Assembly (NCBI RefSeq): GCF_003426775.1
Contig: NZ_QJUG01000018.1
Coordinates: 1-57,123 of the forward strand
From: Allorhizocola rhizosphaerae
GTDB lineage: Bacteria; Actinomycetota; Actinomycetes; Mycobacteriales; Micromonosporaceae
Direction: 5' to 3'
DNA length: 57,123 nt
How positions within the stretch are numbered: position 1 is the stretch's first letter; the number at the start of each line of letters is the position of its first letter. Under the pieces are notes generated by a model. That model had not been told where the DNA came from. It searched no databases and saw nothing but the letters and a program-made list of their open reading frames with translations. The position numbers were made by a program, and so were the translations under genes. This document shows positions 25,901-33,451 of this stretch, in pieces.

Positions 25901-26834
25901 CGCAGGCCAGCGCGTAGACCTCGCCTTTGTGCTGGGTGACCTCCACGGAACCGGTGCTGGTGGTGCCGTCGTAACGCCAGAGCGTCACCGGGCCGCGGGC
26001 CGACGCCGTGGCGATCATCGACGTGTTGTCGGCGACGACGTGCCCGAGCCGGCGGATCGTGGCACCGGTGCCGTAGGCACGGATCGACTTGAGCGTGCCG
26101 TCGTCGTCGGGCAGCAGGATGCGCAGCATCTGGTCGGAGCCGCCGGTGGCCAGGAGGTCGATCGAGGCGGGCCCGCCGTCGGCGTCGGGCATGCCCGGCG
26201 TGCCGAGGCGGCCGGGCACGGTGATCATTGACCAAATTGGACCGTTGTGCACCGGCGAGAACACGGGCGGAACATCGGGGTCGGCCAGATCCCATGTGGC
26301 AACGACACCGTTGGTCAGCGCGCATGCGGCGTAATGGCGCCCGCGATGCCGATAGACAGACACCTTGAACGGCAGCGCACCGACCTCGACGTCGGGCGGG
26401 GACAGCTCGGTGAAGGTCGTCGTGCCGGGCTGCCAGACACAGACGCCCGTCTGCCGGGCGATCAGCACGATCTCGCCGCCGTCGGGGCCGATGCCCACCG
26501 CGAAATCCCGCACCTCACCGGTGCCGCAGGTCAGCGGTGGCTCGCTGCCGTGCGTGCGCGGATCCCACACCCACACCAGGCCCTCCGGGCCACCGACCAG
26601 AAGCAGATCGCCGTGCTCCCGATTGGGCAAGGCCGCGAGCGCGCTCACCGGTGTGTCCTCCGCCAACACACCCAGTTGCACCTCTGTGGCAGCATCGAGC
26701 AGGTCAACCCCCTGGCTTCGGCCGATCGCCAGAACGAGCTGCTTGTCGACGTGGAGGAAGGCCATATGATCTATCTGGCCACGGAGCTGCGGAGCCCCGG
26801 CGGTGCCAGCCATCGGCTCAGCTCGATTGTCCAT
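22941..26834 (-). CDS. Beta-propeller (WD40-like) protein fused to KAP P-loop NTPase
   Basis: A 1297-residue protein. Residues 1 to about 660 are repeated beta-propeller units (for example GGPEGLVWVWD, ATGGSDQMLRI, ISCGADHGVIDWE, ITGGPDGTVRRC, LTGGHDGELRAWV), probably two propellers. Residues about 670-1297 form a KAP-family NTPase: Walker A APWGHGKSS with Lys711, VWFNPWMYE, two membrane helices inserted in the NTPase fold (about 861-884 and 894-912), Walker B YIFIDDMDRC with Asp978/Asp979, FVMGLDPATVAAHLE, MEKIIDLPVRLP and RQVKTFVNLWRF. KAP NTPases (named for Kidins220/ARMS and phage-exclusion protein PifA) act at the membrane; propeller fusions suggest sensing by binding. It is monocistronic, so the role (defence or signalling) is inference. 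Confidence 0.88.
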   Translation of the reverse strand: MDNRAEPMAGTAGAPQLRGQIDHMAFLHVDKQLVLAIGRSQGVDLLDAATEVQLGVLAEDTPVSALAALPNREHGDLLLVGGPEGLVWVWDPRTHGSEPPLTCGTGEVRDFAVGIGPDGGEIVLIARQTGVCVWQPGTTTFTELSPPDVEVGALPFKVSVYRHRGRHYAACALTNGVVATWDLADPDVPPVFSPVHNGPIWSMITVPGRLGTPGMPDADGGPASIDLLATGGSDQMLRILLPDDDGTLKSIRAYGTGATIRRLGHVVADNTSMIATASARGPVTLWRYDGTTSTGSVEVTQHKGEVYALACEVIDDFVVIASGDFNGQHRITRMTARVLGESRVAARIDGTIWAVAAGTTVDGDFYACAGVTRAVHVVDPIAERDIHRLIGHQSTVRAIAFAGDATDPHLISCGADHGVIDWEPATGRARPLRMDHTAEIWAVATVEHGGKWHVITGGPDGTVRRCALGGQESYEIIARDCGEVHSLTTIAADDQIYVVIGSTQGLLRVPLSGGAVHPVTSTPINAVAVTPDTRHLVVAARSDGQVELYDVVTATLVRRLDMPLSNRQVRALACHQTESGFVVIFGGCDNGDVLKWGLDGRLVGDAAKGGTTSIRAMTIAHRRQGKRQTSVLLTGGHDGELRAWVVAPEKPLSTGGELDAPVRASAILLNDQPSSEDQLARETLAETVVDALSSTAPPIVVGIHAPWGHGKSSLLEMIRAKVDPEAARVDDAKKTGQASEFEPTHVLFHGDTDKPVTDTIKPSWAWARLHQRMTESTFPYAMRPKDPEKKIISVWFNPWMYERPEQIWAGLAHEILTGVTRRLPTEQRRMLYFDLNLKRTGAAAMRKQIMMSLSPRTMRGLVAVTAGLLTLVAAVVAVVVGVVNTGELDKILGTAGVIAIAALFAVGRTLWTAVKGFSNWYDPAAVQGPVSGGVVGLLDGSNDPLETPERGYLYLLRHDLREVIELATRHSTLYIFIDDMDRCSPSVVSDTIEAINLFLTNAFGPAVFVMGLDPATVAAHLESEFSSIGDRAIADPVSFGHLKHTGWRFMEKIIDLPVRLPRLPDVAIVNYLEYLLLADQRRAAVSVNAPAQPPVTAVPAQRNPAADSVVASPVRNGGWFRRSRRRAATVHNGQSPNDDAALAAEPSMSSGLESLALVRSSLHEAVKNLPARNPRQVKTFVNLWRFYMVLEYKLGVTTTSLTQTQQHSAEMARVVEIMVRWPWLLDMLGKRYLLGDEPSIVLDWFYTCARDSDEVWNETVKSFQMAPDDAETVALRELLRRPGGDRQQLIAIAKRYL

Positions 26835-26842
26835 AGGCGACT

Positions 26843-26848
26843 ATCATA
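26843..26848 (-). promoter_or_regulatory. -10 element for the WD40-KAP gene, leaderless arrangement
   Basis: On the minus strand TATGAT ends eight bases before the ATG at 26834, so transcription would begin at or next to the start codon. No Shine-Dalgarno is possible, consistent with a leaderless mRNA. The -35 is weak (CTTGCC or TTGCCG at short spacing). Confidence 0.5.
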
Positions 26849-26931
26849 GGGCCCTGGCGCAACGGCAAGGCAGGCGTGGGAAGCGAAACACCTATCTGGG
26901 CCATGACATCTGAAGGTGAGAACGAAACTCG

Positions 26932-28155
26932 GTGGCGGCGGAAACGACAGGCCCAGACGCGGACGGGCAGAAGGTGGCGATCCGGCCTTGGGCGCGGCTC
27001 GACGCCATGGATTGGATCGCCATCGGGCTACTGATCGGCGGCGTCGTGGCGATCGCGACGGGGCTGCTCCCGACGACCGTGGCCAAGGCCACGGTGTCGC
27101 GCATCTTCCCGCTGCTGGTCTTCCTCGGTGCGGTCATCGTCCTGGCGGAGCTCGCGGCCAAGGCAGAGCTCTTCGACGTCATCGCGGTCCGGCTGACCGC
27201 GCTCGGCAAGGGCCGCAACGTTTTGATGTTTGTGCTCAGCCTGGCGTTCGCCGCGGCCATCACCATCTTTCTCAACCTCGACACGACCGCGGTGCTGCTC
27301 ACGCCGGTGCTGATCGCCACCGCGCGCCGCGCCCAGTTACCCGTGCTGCCGTTCGCGATGACGACCGTCTGGCTGGCCAACACGGCCAGCCTGCTGCTTC
27401 CAGTGTCCAATTTGACCAATCTGCTGGCGGCGGACCGGATCGACCTCAAACCCCTGGCGTTCGCCGAGCGGATGGCCCTGCCCCAGGCGGCCAGCCTGCT
27501 CGCGATCGGCGTGTGCCTGTGGTGGTTTTACTGGCGCACCAACCCCTCCCGCTATCCGGTGCCGGAGCGCCACAGGCCCCGCAACGTGCTGCTCTTCCGG
27601 ATCGCGGCGGTCTGCGTGGGCACGTTCGTCGTCGCCATCCTCGTCGGTGTCAGCGTCACCATCGCCGCGCTGGTGACCTCCATCGCCCTGCTCGCCGCGT
27701 TCGTCTGGCTGAGGCGGGCCGACCTGGCGTGGCAGTTGTTGCCGTGGCGGCTGCTCGTGTTCGTCACCGGTTTGTTTCTGGTCATGGACACGGTGGGGCG
27801 GCTCGGGCTCTCCGACTTCATGGCCTGGCTGATCGGCACTGACTCCGGCACCAGCGGTGTGGTCCGTGCGGCGACGGTGGGCGCCGTGGCGTCCAACGTC
27901 TTGAACAACCTGCCGAGCTATGTGGCGGGGGAGGCCGTGGTGCCGATCCCCAATCACGACCAGCTGATCGGGCTGCTGATCGGCACCAATGTGGGGCCGT
28001 TGGTGCTGCCCTGGGCGTCCCTGGCGACCCTTATCTGGTACGAGAGGTGCCGCGCCGACGGGCTGACCGTCAGCTGGCCGCGGTTCATCGGCACCGGGCT
28101 TGTCGCCGCGGCGCTGACCCTGGCCGCGAGCGTGGCGGCCCTGCTCATCGGCTAG
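26932..28155 (+). CDS. ArsB/SLC13-like anion permease
   Basis: Ion-transporter superfamily membrane protein of 407 residues with about ten hydrophobic segments. The signature-like segments NLDTTAVLLTPVLIATARR and VWLANTASLLLPVSNLTNLL in the first half and AVASNVLNNLPSYVAGEAV with GTNVGPLVLPWASLATLIWY in the second half are typical of the ArsB/NhaD/SLC13 fold with two antiparallel binding loops. The substrate (arsenite, or a carboxylate) cannot be chosen; no ars genes are nearby. GTG 26932 is used (GAAGGTGAG upstream); ATG 27007 is an alternative. It is divergent from the KAP gene and convergent with the nitroreductase gene, six bases between stops. Confidence 0.85.
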   Translation: MAAETTGPDADGQKVAIRPWARLDAMDWIAIGLLIGGVVAIATGLLPTTVAKATVSRIFPLLVFLGAVIVLAELAAKAELFDVIAVRLTALGKGRNVLMFVLSLAFAAAITIFLNLDTTAVLLTPVLIATARRAQLPVLPFAMTTVWLANTASLLLPVSNLTNLLAADRIDLKPLAFAERMALPQAASLLAIGVCLWWFYWRTNPSRYPVPERHRPRNVLLFRIAAVCVGTFVVAILVGVSVTIAALVTSIALLAAFVWLRRADLAWQLLPWRLLVFVTGLFLVMDTVGRLGLSDFMAWLIGTDSGTSGVVRAATVGAVASNVLNNLPSYVAGEAVVPIPNHDQLIGLLIGTNVGPLVLPWASLATLIWYERCRADGLTVSWPRFIGTGLVAAALTLAASVAALLIG

Positions 28156-28161
28156 CGACTG

Positions 28162-29604
28162 TCACTGCCCGATGCGGGGTGTGATGGGTTTGAAGGTGAC
28201 CGGTGCGCCTGGGCGACCGCCGCGGCGGCCCTTGTATTCGGGCACGCCGACACAGGTGAACAGCAGCGTCACGAAGTCTTCGGGCTCGCCGAGCAGCCCG
28301 GGGACCTCCGAGTCGTAGAAGGTCATGCCGGACGCGCCCGCGCCGAGCGCGTAGGAGGCCAGATGCAGCCGGCCCTCCACGATGCCTGCGGCCAGCTGGG
28401 CCTCGCGGTAGCCGTGGTCGTCGAGTTGGCCGGCGGCGATGCCCGAGATGGCCACGAAAGCGGCGTCGCTTCCCAGGCCCTGTGCCAGGCAGATGCGGTA
28501 CAGCTCTTCGCGCAGATTGCCCGTGCGGACCGGGGTCGTGAGGTTTGGCCAGCGGTACACGCCCGGCTCGACATCGTCGACTCCGTGCACCACCATCCAA
28601 TGTGGAACCGTTATGCCGCGGGTCGATGCGGACATTGACCATTCGAGTACCGAGCGCGGCAGCGTCTTGCTCGCGTCCATCAGCCGCTGCGAGCCACGCC
28701 GCGCGATGACCTCATCGAGCGACTCGGCCGCGGGAGGCTCGCCGGGCAGGGCGGGCGCGACCGGCCACGGCTCGCCGAGCGTGTCCCGGTCGCCCGCGCG
28801 CTGCGCGATGGTCGACAGCGGGAACTCGACCTGCGGCAGCTCACCGGTCACGGCGGGCCCGGTGGACGCGATCGCCGGCGTGCCCTCGGCAAGCGACAGC
28901 AACGCGATCGGGAACTCGTGCACGCCGTCCGCGCCGACCAGGCCGGCCACCGCGCGATCGGGAAACGTTGTGCGGAGATGGGCGGGCAGGCCCGCACTTT
29001 GCGCGGCGGCTTCCAACTGCGCGAGCAGCGTGCCCCCGTCCCAGTAGATGTGGCGCCAGCCGCGCTCCGAATAGCGCCAGCCGGTGCGCCACGGGACTCC
29101 CGTGACGACCAGTGTGGTGGCCTCGCCGCCCGCGGGCGGGGCGATGTGGACCAGCGCGTGGTTTTGGGCGTCGTACCAGTGCACGCCGTCCGGCACGCCC
29201 GTGACGCCGCGCGTGCATGCGTAGACCTCAAGCGGGAAGCGTGCGCCCGCCGAACCGCTGGCGCGGAAGTACATTTGGCGTCCGTCGCGCTCCCGCACGC
29301 GCACGACGCCGGCGCCGAGGAACAGGATGCGCGCGAGCTGGGCCGCGTCGAGCGGCTGCACCGGGCAGGCCACACCGGCGAGAGCGGCGGTGGCGGGCGT
29401 GCCCGGGTCGGGCAGCTCGGTCGGCAGCGCGATGGTCGGCAGGCCGGCCTGGTACGCCTTGAACTGTGGCGGTTGCGTCTCCGGATCGTTGGCGGCCAGG
29501 TCGTGCCGGATCCTTGGATCGTCGCTCAACGGCTTGTCCCAGTCCATGCCCGGCCGGTACGACGTCAGCCGGTGCAGCAGGCCGGCCCCTAAGTCAAAAT
29601 CCAC
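28162..29604 (-). CDS. SagB-type nitroreductase-fold dehydrogenase, tandem domains
   Basis: A 480-residue protein with two nitroreductase-like halves. The N-terminal half contains AQLARILFLGAGVVRVR and the FRASGSAGARFPLEVYAC block seen in SagB/ThcOx proteins; the second half begins near LDEVIARRGSQRLMDASKTL and ends with SDAAFVAISGIAAGQLD and ASYALGAGASGMTFYDSEV. Such FMN enzymes oxidise azolines to azoles in thiazole/oxazole-modified peptides, but stand-alone double-domain versions are frequent in actinomycetes with unknown substrates. No YcaO, E1-like protein or precursor peptide is adjacent, so a RiPP role is not supported here. The start ATG 29604 yields a full N-terminus. Confidence 0.85.
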   Translation of the reverse strand: MDFDLGAGLLHRLTSYRPGMDWDKPLSDDPRIRHDLAANDPETQPPQFKAYQAGLPTIALPTELPDPGTPATAALAGVACPVQPLDAAQLARILFLGAGVVRVRERDGRQMYFRASGSAGARFPLEVYACTRGVTGVPDGVHWYDAQNHALVHIAPPAGGEATTLVVTGVPWRTGWRYSERGWRHIYWDGGTLLAQLEAAAQSAGLPAHLRTTFPDRAVAGLVGADGVHEFPIALLSLAEGTPAIASTGPAVTGELPQVEFPLSTIAQRAGDRDTLGEPWPVAPALPGEPPAAESLDEVIARRGSQRLMDASKTLPRSVLEWSMSASTRGITVPHWMVVHGVDDVEPGVYRWPNLTTPVRTGNLREELYRICLAQGLGSDAAFVAISGIAAGQLDDHGYREAQLAAGIVEGRLHLASYALGAGASGMTFYDSEVPGLLGEPEDFVTLLFTCVGVPEYKGRRGGRPGAPVTFKPITPRIGQ

Positions 29605-29665
29605 TTCGTCACACTAAGCAAGCGGCTTCAGCCTGTCATCCCAATAGCGGGGCTACAGGCCGATC

Positions 29666-29932
29666 CTATCGAGTGCGGTACACGTTTGATCGCCGCTGGA
29701 CATTGGCCACCTCAACGACCACCCGATCGTCGTCAATGGCATAGATAATGCGGTATTCGCCACGCCTCGCCGAGTGAAGGCCCGCGAGCTCGGCGATGAG
29801 CGGCTTGCCGACGCGGTGCGGATTCTCCGCCAATGGCCCGGCGCAAAACTCCAGCACCGCCCACGCTGTTCTTTCCGGGAGCTTCGCTATATCGCGGCGG
29901 GCTGACGGGGTGAACTCAACGCGATATGTCAT
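29666..29932 (-). CDS. RelE/ParE-superfamily toxin
   Basis: An 88-residue protein with the RelE fold pattern: YRVEFTPSARRDIAKLP at the start, GKPLIAELAGLHSARRGEYRIIYAIDD in the core and VVVEVANVQRRSNVYR at the end. Residues matching catalytic Arg/Tyr positions of ribosome-dependent RelE mRNases (RRGEYRI and the C-terminal YR) are present. ATG 29932 overlaps the antitoxin stop by four bases. It is the downstream gene of a type II toxin-antitoxin pair. Confidence 0.92.
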   Translation of the reverse strand: MTYRVEFTPSARRDIAKLPERTAWAVLEFCAGPLAENPHRVGKPLIAELAGLHSARRGEYRIIYAIDDDRVVVEVANVQRRSNVYRTR

Positions 29933-30216
29933 TCCGCCTCTCCGGCCTGAGCACTGCGGGCTTCGAGATCACGACGAATATCGTCAATGGTGAATCGCTC
30001 TGGTTCGGTCAGCGCGTCCCGGATTTCCCGCGCGATGTCCGGGTCGGACAGGATTTCGAGCGTTTCCTGGAGCGACTCGAGATCTTCGTAAGCGATCAGT
30101 ACGGCAGCGGGCCGGCCGTTCTTGGTGATGACCACCCGCTCGTGGGTCGTTTCGACGGAAGTGACCAATGGTGATAAGCGGTCGCGGACATCGGCGAGCG
30201 GCAGCGTTGTAGTCAT
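29929..30216 (-). CDS. Phd/YefM-family antitoxin
   Basis: A 95-residue antitoxin from ATG 30216: the DNA-binding N-terminus MTTTLPLADVRDRLSPLV and the VVITKNGRPAAVLIAYEDLESLQETLE segment are classic Phd/YefM. The C-terminal half, rich in acidic residues and Arg, would wrap the toxin. A longer in-frame reading to 30348 runs through the promoter and is rejected. Antitoxins of this kind repress their own promoter together with the toxin. Confidence 0.92.
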   Translation of the reverse strand: MTTTLPLADVRDRLSPLVTSVETTHERVVITKNGRPAAVLIAYEDLESLQETLEILSDPDIAREIRDALTEPERFTIDDIRRDLEARSAQAGEAE

Positions 30217-30223
30217 GTACAGA

Positions 30224-30253
30224 ATTATGGCGCTGGTGTCGGCTGGGTGGCAA
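30224..30253 (-). promoter_or_regulatory. Promoter of the toxin-antitoxin operon
   Basis: On the minus strand TTGCCA (30253-30248) and CATAAT (30229-30224) are separated by 18 bp, and the -10 ends seven bases before the antitoxin ATG. The transcript would start at the ATG (leaderless). Confidence 0.6.
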
Positions 30254-30352
30254 CTGAACCGGCGGGCGGCCGGGGCGCGCAGGCCGGACTTGTTTGGCCT
30301 GCGCGTAGGGCGGGGCGGCCCTGGGTGCAAGGTAATCTGGAAAATCATTTTC

Positions 30353-30381
30353 TTGACGTATGGAGCGTGCGTTACTAGTTT
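30353..30381 (+). promoter_or_regulatory. Promoter of the muramic-acid salvage operon
   Basis: TTGACG (30353-30358), a 17-bp spacer, TAGTTT (30376-30381), then seven bases to ATG 30389. This predicts a transcript starting at the initiation codon. No Shine-Dalgarno precedes the ATG, in agreement. Confidence 0.6.
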
Positions 30382-30388
30382 TCAGGGC

Positions 30389-31624
30389 ATGGTGGATCGA
30401 CGCACCCTTCTCACCGGGGCGGGCGGGATGGCGATGGGCGGCGGGGAGCACGACCGTCCGAAGTGGAAGGTCGAGACCGGGCTGGACCGCTTGGTGGCAA
30501 CGAACTTCGCCGCCCTCCGCGGTCGGCGGGTGGGCGTGATCTCCAATCCGACCGGCGTGGACCGGCAGTATCGCCACCTGGTCGACCTGATGCATCACAA
30601 CGTCGACATCACCGGCGTGTTCGGGCCCGAGCACGGCTTCCGCGGCTCCGCCCAGGCGGGCGGCAGCGAGGGCACCGGCATCGACGCCCGCACCGGCCTG
30701 ACCGTGTACGACGCCTACGGCGCGAGCCAGGCCAAGTGGCAGGAGATGTTCACCCGCGCCGACATCGAGCTGGTCGTGTTCGACATCCAGGATGTGGGCG
30801 CCCGCTTCTACACCTACATCTGGACCATGTTCGACTCGATGGTGGCGGCGAATGCCCTGGGCCTCAAATACGTCGTGCTCGACCGGCCCAACCCGACCGG
30901 CGGCCGGGCCCGCGGCCCGGTTCTGCAAACGGCGTTCGCGAGTGGCGTAGGCAAGAAGGAGATCGTGCAGCAGCACGGCATGACCGTGGGCGAGCTGGCC
31001 CGCTTCTATCGGGGCGAGTTCGCCGAGACGTCGGGCATCGAGCTCGAAGTCGTCAACTGCAGGGGTTGGCGGCGCGGCATGATCGCACGCGACACCGACG
31101 TGCCGTGGGTCATGCCGAGCCCCAACATGCCGACGCCCGACACCGCACTGGTGTATCCGGGCACGGGCATGTTCGAGGGCACGTTCGCCTCCGAGGGTCG
31201 GGGCACGACGCGCCCGTTCGAACTCGTGGGCGCCCCCGGCCTGGACCATCACTGGTGCGACCGGCTGAACGCCTATCGACTGGAAGGCATCGAATTCCGC
31301 GAGGCCTACTTCACGCCCACCTTCAACAAGCACACGGGTGTGCTCTGCGCGGGTGTCGAGGTGAAGGTCGTCGACCCCGCCCATTTCGACGCGGTCAAGA
31401 CCGGGGCCGCCATGCTGATCGAAGCACGGCGATACCCCGGCTTCACGTGGCGGCAGGATTCATGGGACCCGGTCCGGCCGCACTGGATAGACAAGCTCAC
31501 CGGCTCGACCCGCCTCCGCACGATGATCGACGCGGGCGCGGGGCTGGCCGACGTGACCGGCGCCTGGGCCGACGAGCTCGCCGCGTTCGACGCGCGCCGC
31601 CGCCGGTACCTCCAATATCAGTAA
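30389..31624 (+). CDS. namZ: NamZ-type exo-beta-N-acetylmuramidase (DUF1343/YbbC family)
   Basis: A 411-residue DUF1343 protein. Members of this family (Bacillus subtilis NamZ, glycoside hydrolase GH171) release terminal N-acetylmuramic acid from peptidoglycan fragments. Landmarks: RVGVISNPTGVDR, GVFGPEHGFRG with the conserved Glu, ELVVFDIQDVGARFYTYIWTM, VVLDRPNPTGG, PSPNMPTPDTALVYPG and FEGTFASEGRGTTRPFE. The start is set at ATG 30389 by the promoter. The N-terminus DRRTLLTGAGG looks like a rudimentary Tat signal but the hydrophobic stretch is short, so export is uncertain. It leads an operon with an oligopeptide-type importer, murQ and anmK, which supports the muramic-acid assignment. Confidence 0.88.
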   Translation: MVDRRTLLTGAGGMAMGGGEHDRPKWKVETGLDRLVATNFAALRGRRVGVISNPTGVDRQYRHLVDLMHHNVDITGVFGPEHGFRGSAQAGGSEGTGIDARTGLTVYDAYGASQAKWQEMFTRADIELVVFDIQDVGARFYTYIWTMFDSMVAANALGLKYVVLDRPNPTGGRARGPVLQTAFASGVGKKEIVQQHGMTVGELARFYRGEFAETSGIELEVVNCRGWRRGMIARDTDVPWVMPSPNMPTPDTALVYPGTGMFEGTFASEGRGTTRPFELVGAPGLDHHWCDRLNAYRLEGIEFREAYFTPTFNKHTGVLCAGVEVKVVDPAHFDAVKTGAAMLIEARRYPGFTWRQDSWDPVRPHWIDKLTGSTRLRTMIDAGAGLADVTGAWADELAAFDARRRRYLQYQ

Positions 31625-31642
31625 ATTTCAATGGGAGGACTT

Positions 31643-33451
31643 GTGAAAAGGTCAATTGGCGCCCTGGCGGCAGCCATGGCCGTGGCACTAGCGGCCGTCG
31701 GCTGCAGTGAGAGCCCGCAGCAGGCCAAGAGCGGCGGCACCTACACCACGGTCGAACTCACCCACGCGATCGACCCCCAGGCGCCGATCAACCCGTGGGC
31801 CGGCAAGGGGAACTCCTTCAGCGGCTACAGCGCGATGCCACTGGCGTTCCGCAAGAACCACCTCACCGACCACAACCAGCACTACCCGGGCATCGCCGAG
31901 AGCTGGCAGGTCTCGGCCGACGGCGCCGAGGTGACGATAAAGATCCAGCCGAAGGCGAAGTGGTCCGACGGCACGGACGTGACGTCCGAGGACATCAAGA
32001 CCTCGGCCGCGGTCGCGTTCACCCAGGGTGGCTCGGTCTTCGCGATCAGCCCCGGCAGCACCGGCTCGCTGGGTGAGGTGACGATCGTCGATGCCAAGAC
32101 CATCAAGTTCACCCAGGCGCCGGGCGCGCGCAACAACATCTTCCTCTACAGCCTGCTCAACATGTGGGTGCTGCCGAAGTCGGTCTACGGCCCGCAACTG
32201 CCCGCCGACTTCTGGGACAAGGTGAAGACCGGCGCGCAGAACACCGACGCCGGCAAGGCCGCCCGCGATGAGCTGGCCGCCCTGGGCAAGAAGATCATCA
32301 CGTTCGGGCCGCCGAAGGACGTGTCGGCCGGGCCGTTCGTGCTCGAAAGCGTCAACGCCAGCGAGGCCATCCTGGTGAAGAACCCGCACTTCTTCAACGC
32401 CGACAAGATCGGGCCGGACAAGGTGCGGCTGCGCAACTACACCGGCAACGAGCAGATCTGGAACTATCTGACCGCCGGCGAACTGGATGGTTCCCCCTTC
32501 ACCGCGACGCCGACCAATGTGGTCGAGCAGATTTTGAAGGTACCGGGTTCGGCCAAGCTGACCGGGATGTCCCAGGTGAGCGCGGCGCTCGCGTTCAACC
32601 AGAAGTACGCGCCGTTCGACAAGGTGCAGGTGCGCAAGGCGCTGGCCCACCTCATCGACCGCGGCGAGGTGCAGAAGATCGGCGCGCCCGACAGCGGCTC
32701 GGTAGCCGAGCACACCTCCGGGCTCATCGAGGGCGCGGCCAAGGCGTGGATCGGCGACGCCGAACTGGCCAAGCTCGACCCGTACAAGGTGGACAGGGCC
32801 AGGGCCGAAACCCTGCTCACGCAGGCCGGACTGTCCAAGCAGGACGGCAAGTGGATGCTGCCCAACGGGCAGCCGTTCGCCTTCAAGCTGCAGGTGCCCA
32901 ACGGCTTCTCCGATTGGGTGGCGGCCGGCAAGAACATCGCGAGCCAGCTCACCAACGCCGGCATCGCGGTCGAGGCGCAGACCAGTGCGGACTATGCCGT
33001 GTACCAGAAGGAAATGGCCGAGGGCAAATACGCGGCGGGCTTCTGGCTCGTCGCGCTCGGCCCGTCCACCTACAACGCTTACTCGCGGCTCTACGGCGGC
33101 GCGAATGGCTGGTCGGCGTTCGGGGGCCAGCTTACGCACAAGCCCGCGGGCGAGGGCGGCAACTGGATGGGCGGCGCGGAGACGGCCACCATCCCGGGCT
33201 ACGGCACGCTCAACCCGGGCCAGCTGACCTACCAACTCAGCCAGCTCCCGGTGGACCAGGCCAAGGACACGATCGTGAAGCTGGCCAACTACACCAGCGA
33301 CCAGCTCCCGGCGATCCAGATGTGGAATTACGTCAACGTGCAGTTCGTCAACACCAGCCGGTTCGAGAACTTCCCGCCCAACGACTGCGAGTGCCTGCGG
33401 CTGTCGCACGGGGTGTGGATGCAGCTCGGCTACATTCAACCGAAAAAATGA
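31643..33451 (+). CDS. Oligopeptide/muropeptide-type ABC transporter binding lipoprotein
   Basis: Family 5 extracytoplasmic solute-binding protein, 602 residues. GTG 31643 is chosen because GGGAGG precedes it; ATG 31631 lacks a Shine-Dalgarno. A lipoprotein signal ends AAVGC with Cys21. Family features: HYPGIAESWQVSADGAEVTIKI, KWSDGTDVTSEDIK and the segment DKVQVRKALAHLIDRGEVQKI. Normally these proteins bind di/oligopeptides, glycosides or opines. In this operon (namZ, murQ, anmK) the likely cargo is MurNAc or a muropeptide. Confidence 0.9.
   Translation: MKRSIGALAAAMAVALAAVGCSESPQQAKSGGTYTTVELTHAIDPQAPINPWAGKGNSFSGYSAMPLAFRKNHLTDHNQHYPGIAESWQVSADGAEVTIKIQPKAKWSDGTDVTSEDIKTSAAVAFTQGGSVFAISPGSTGSLGEVTIVDAKTIKFTQAPGARNNIFLYSLLNMWVLPKSVYGPQLPADFWDKVKTGAQNTDAGKAARDELAALGKKIITFGPPKDVSAGPFVLESVNASEAILVKNPHFFNADKIGPDKVRLRNYTGNEQIWNYLTAGELDGSPFTATPTNVVEQILKVPGSAKLTGMSQVSAALAFNQKYAPFDKVQVRKALAHLIDRGEVQKIGAPDSGSVAEHTSGLIEGAAKAWIGDAELAKLDPYKVDRARAETLLTQAGLSKQDGKWMLPNGQPFAFKLQVPNGFSDWVAAGKNIASQLTNAGIAVEAQTSADYAVYQKEMAEGKYAAGFWLVALGPSTYNAYSRLYGGANGWSAFGGQLTHKPAGEGGNWMGGAETATIPGYGTLNPGQLTYQLSQLPVDQAKDTIVKLANYTSDQLPAIQMWNYVNVQFVNTSRFENFPPNDCECLRLSHGVWMQLGYIQPKK

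Noticed and set aside
22875-26849. Long plus-strand open frames opposite the WD40-KAP gene (22875-24548, 24588-26231)
   Set aside because: They are antisense shadows: their products are Arg/His/Ala/Gly-rich without domains, while the minus strand has propeller and KAP motifs.
26932-28155. Arsenite resistance operon
   Set aside because: The permease resembles the ArsB/SLC13 fold, but no arsR, arsC or arsA is nearby, so the substrate is left open.
28162-29604. RiPP biosynthetic cluster around the SagB-type gene
   Set aside because: No cyclodehydratase, leader-bearing precursor or dedicated exporter is adjacent; the flanking genes are an anion permease and a toxin-antitoxin pair.
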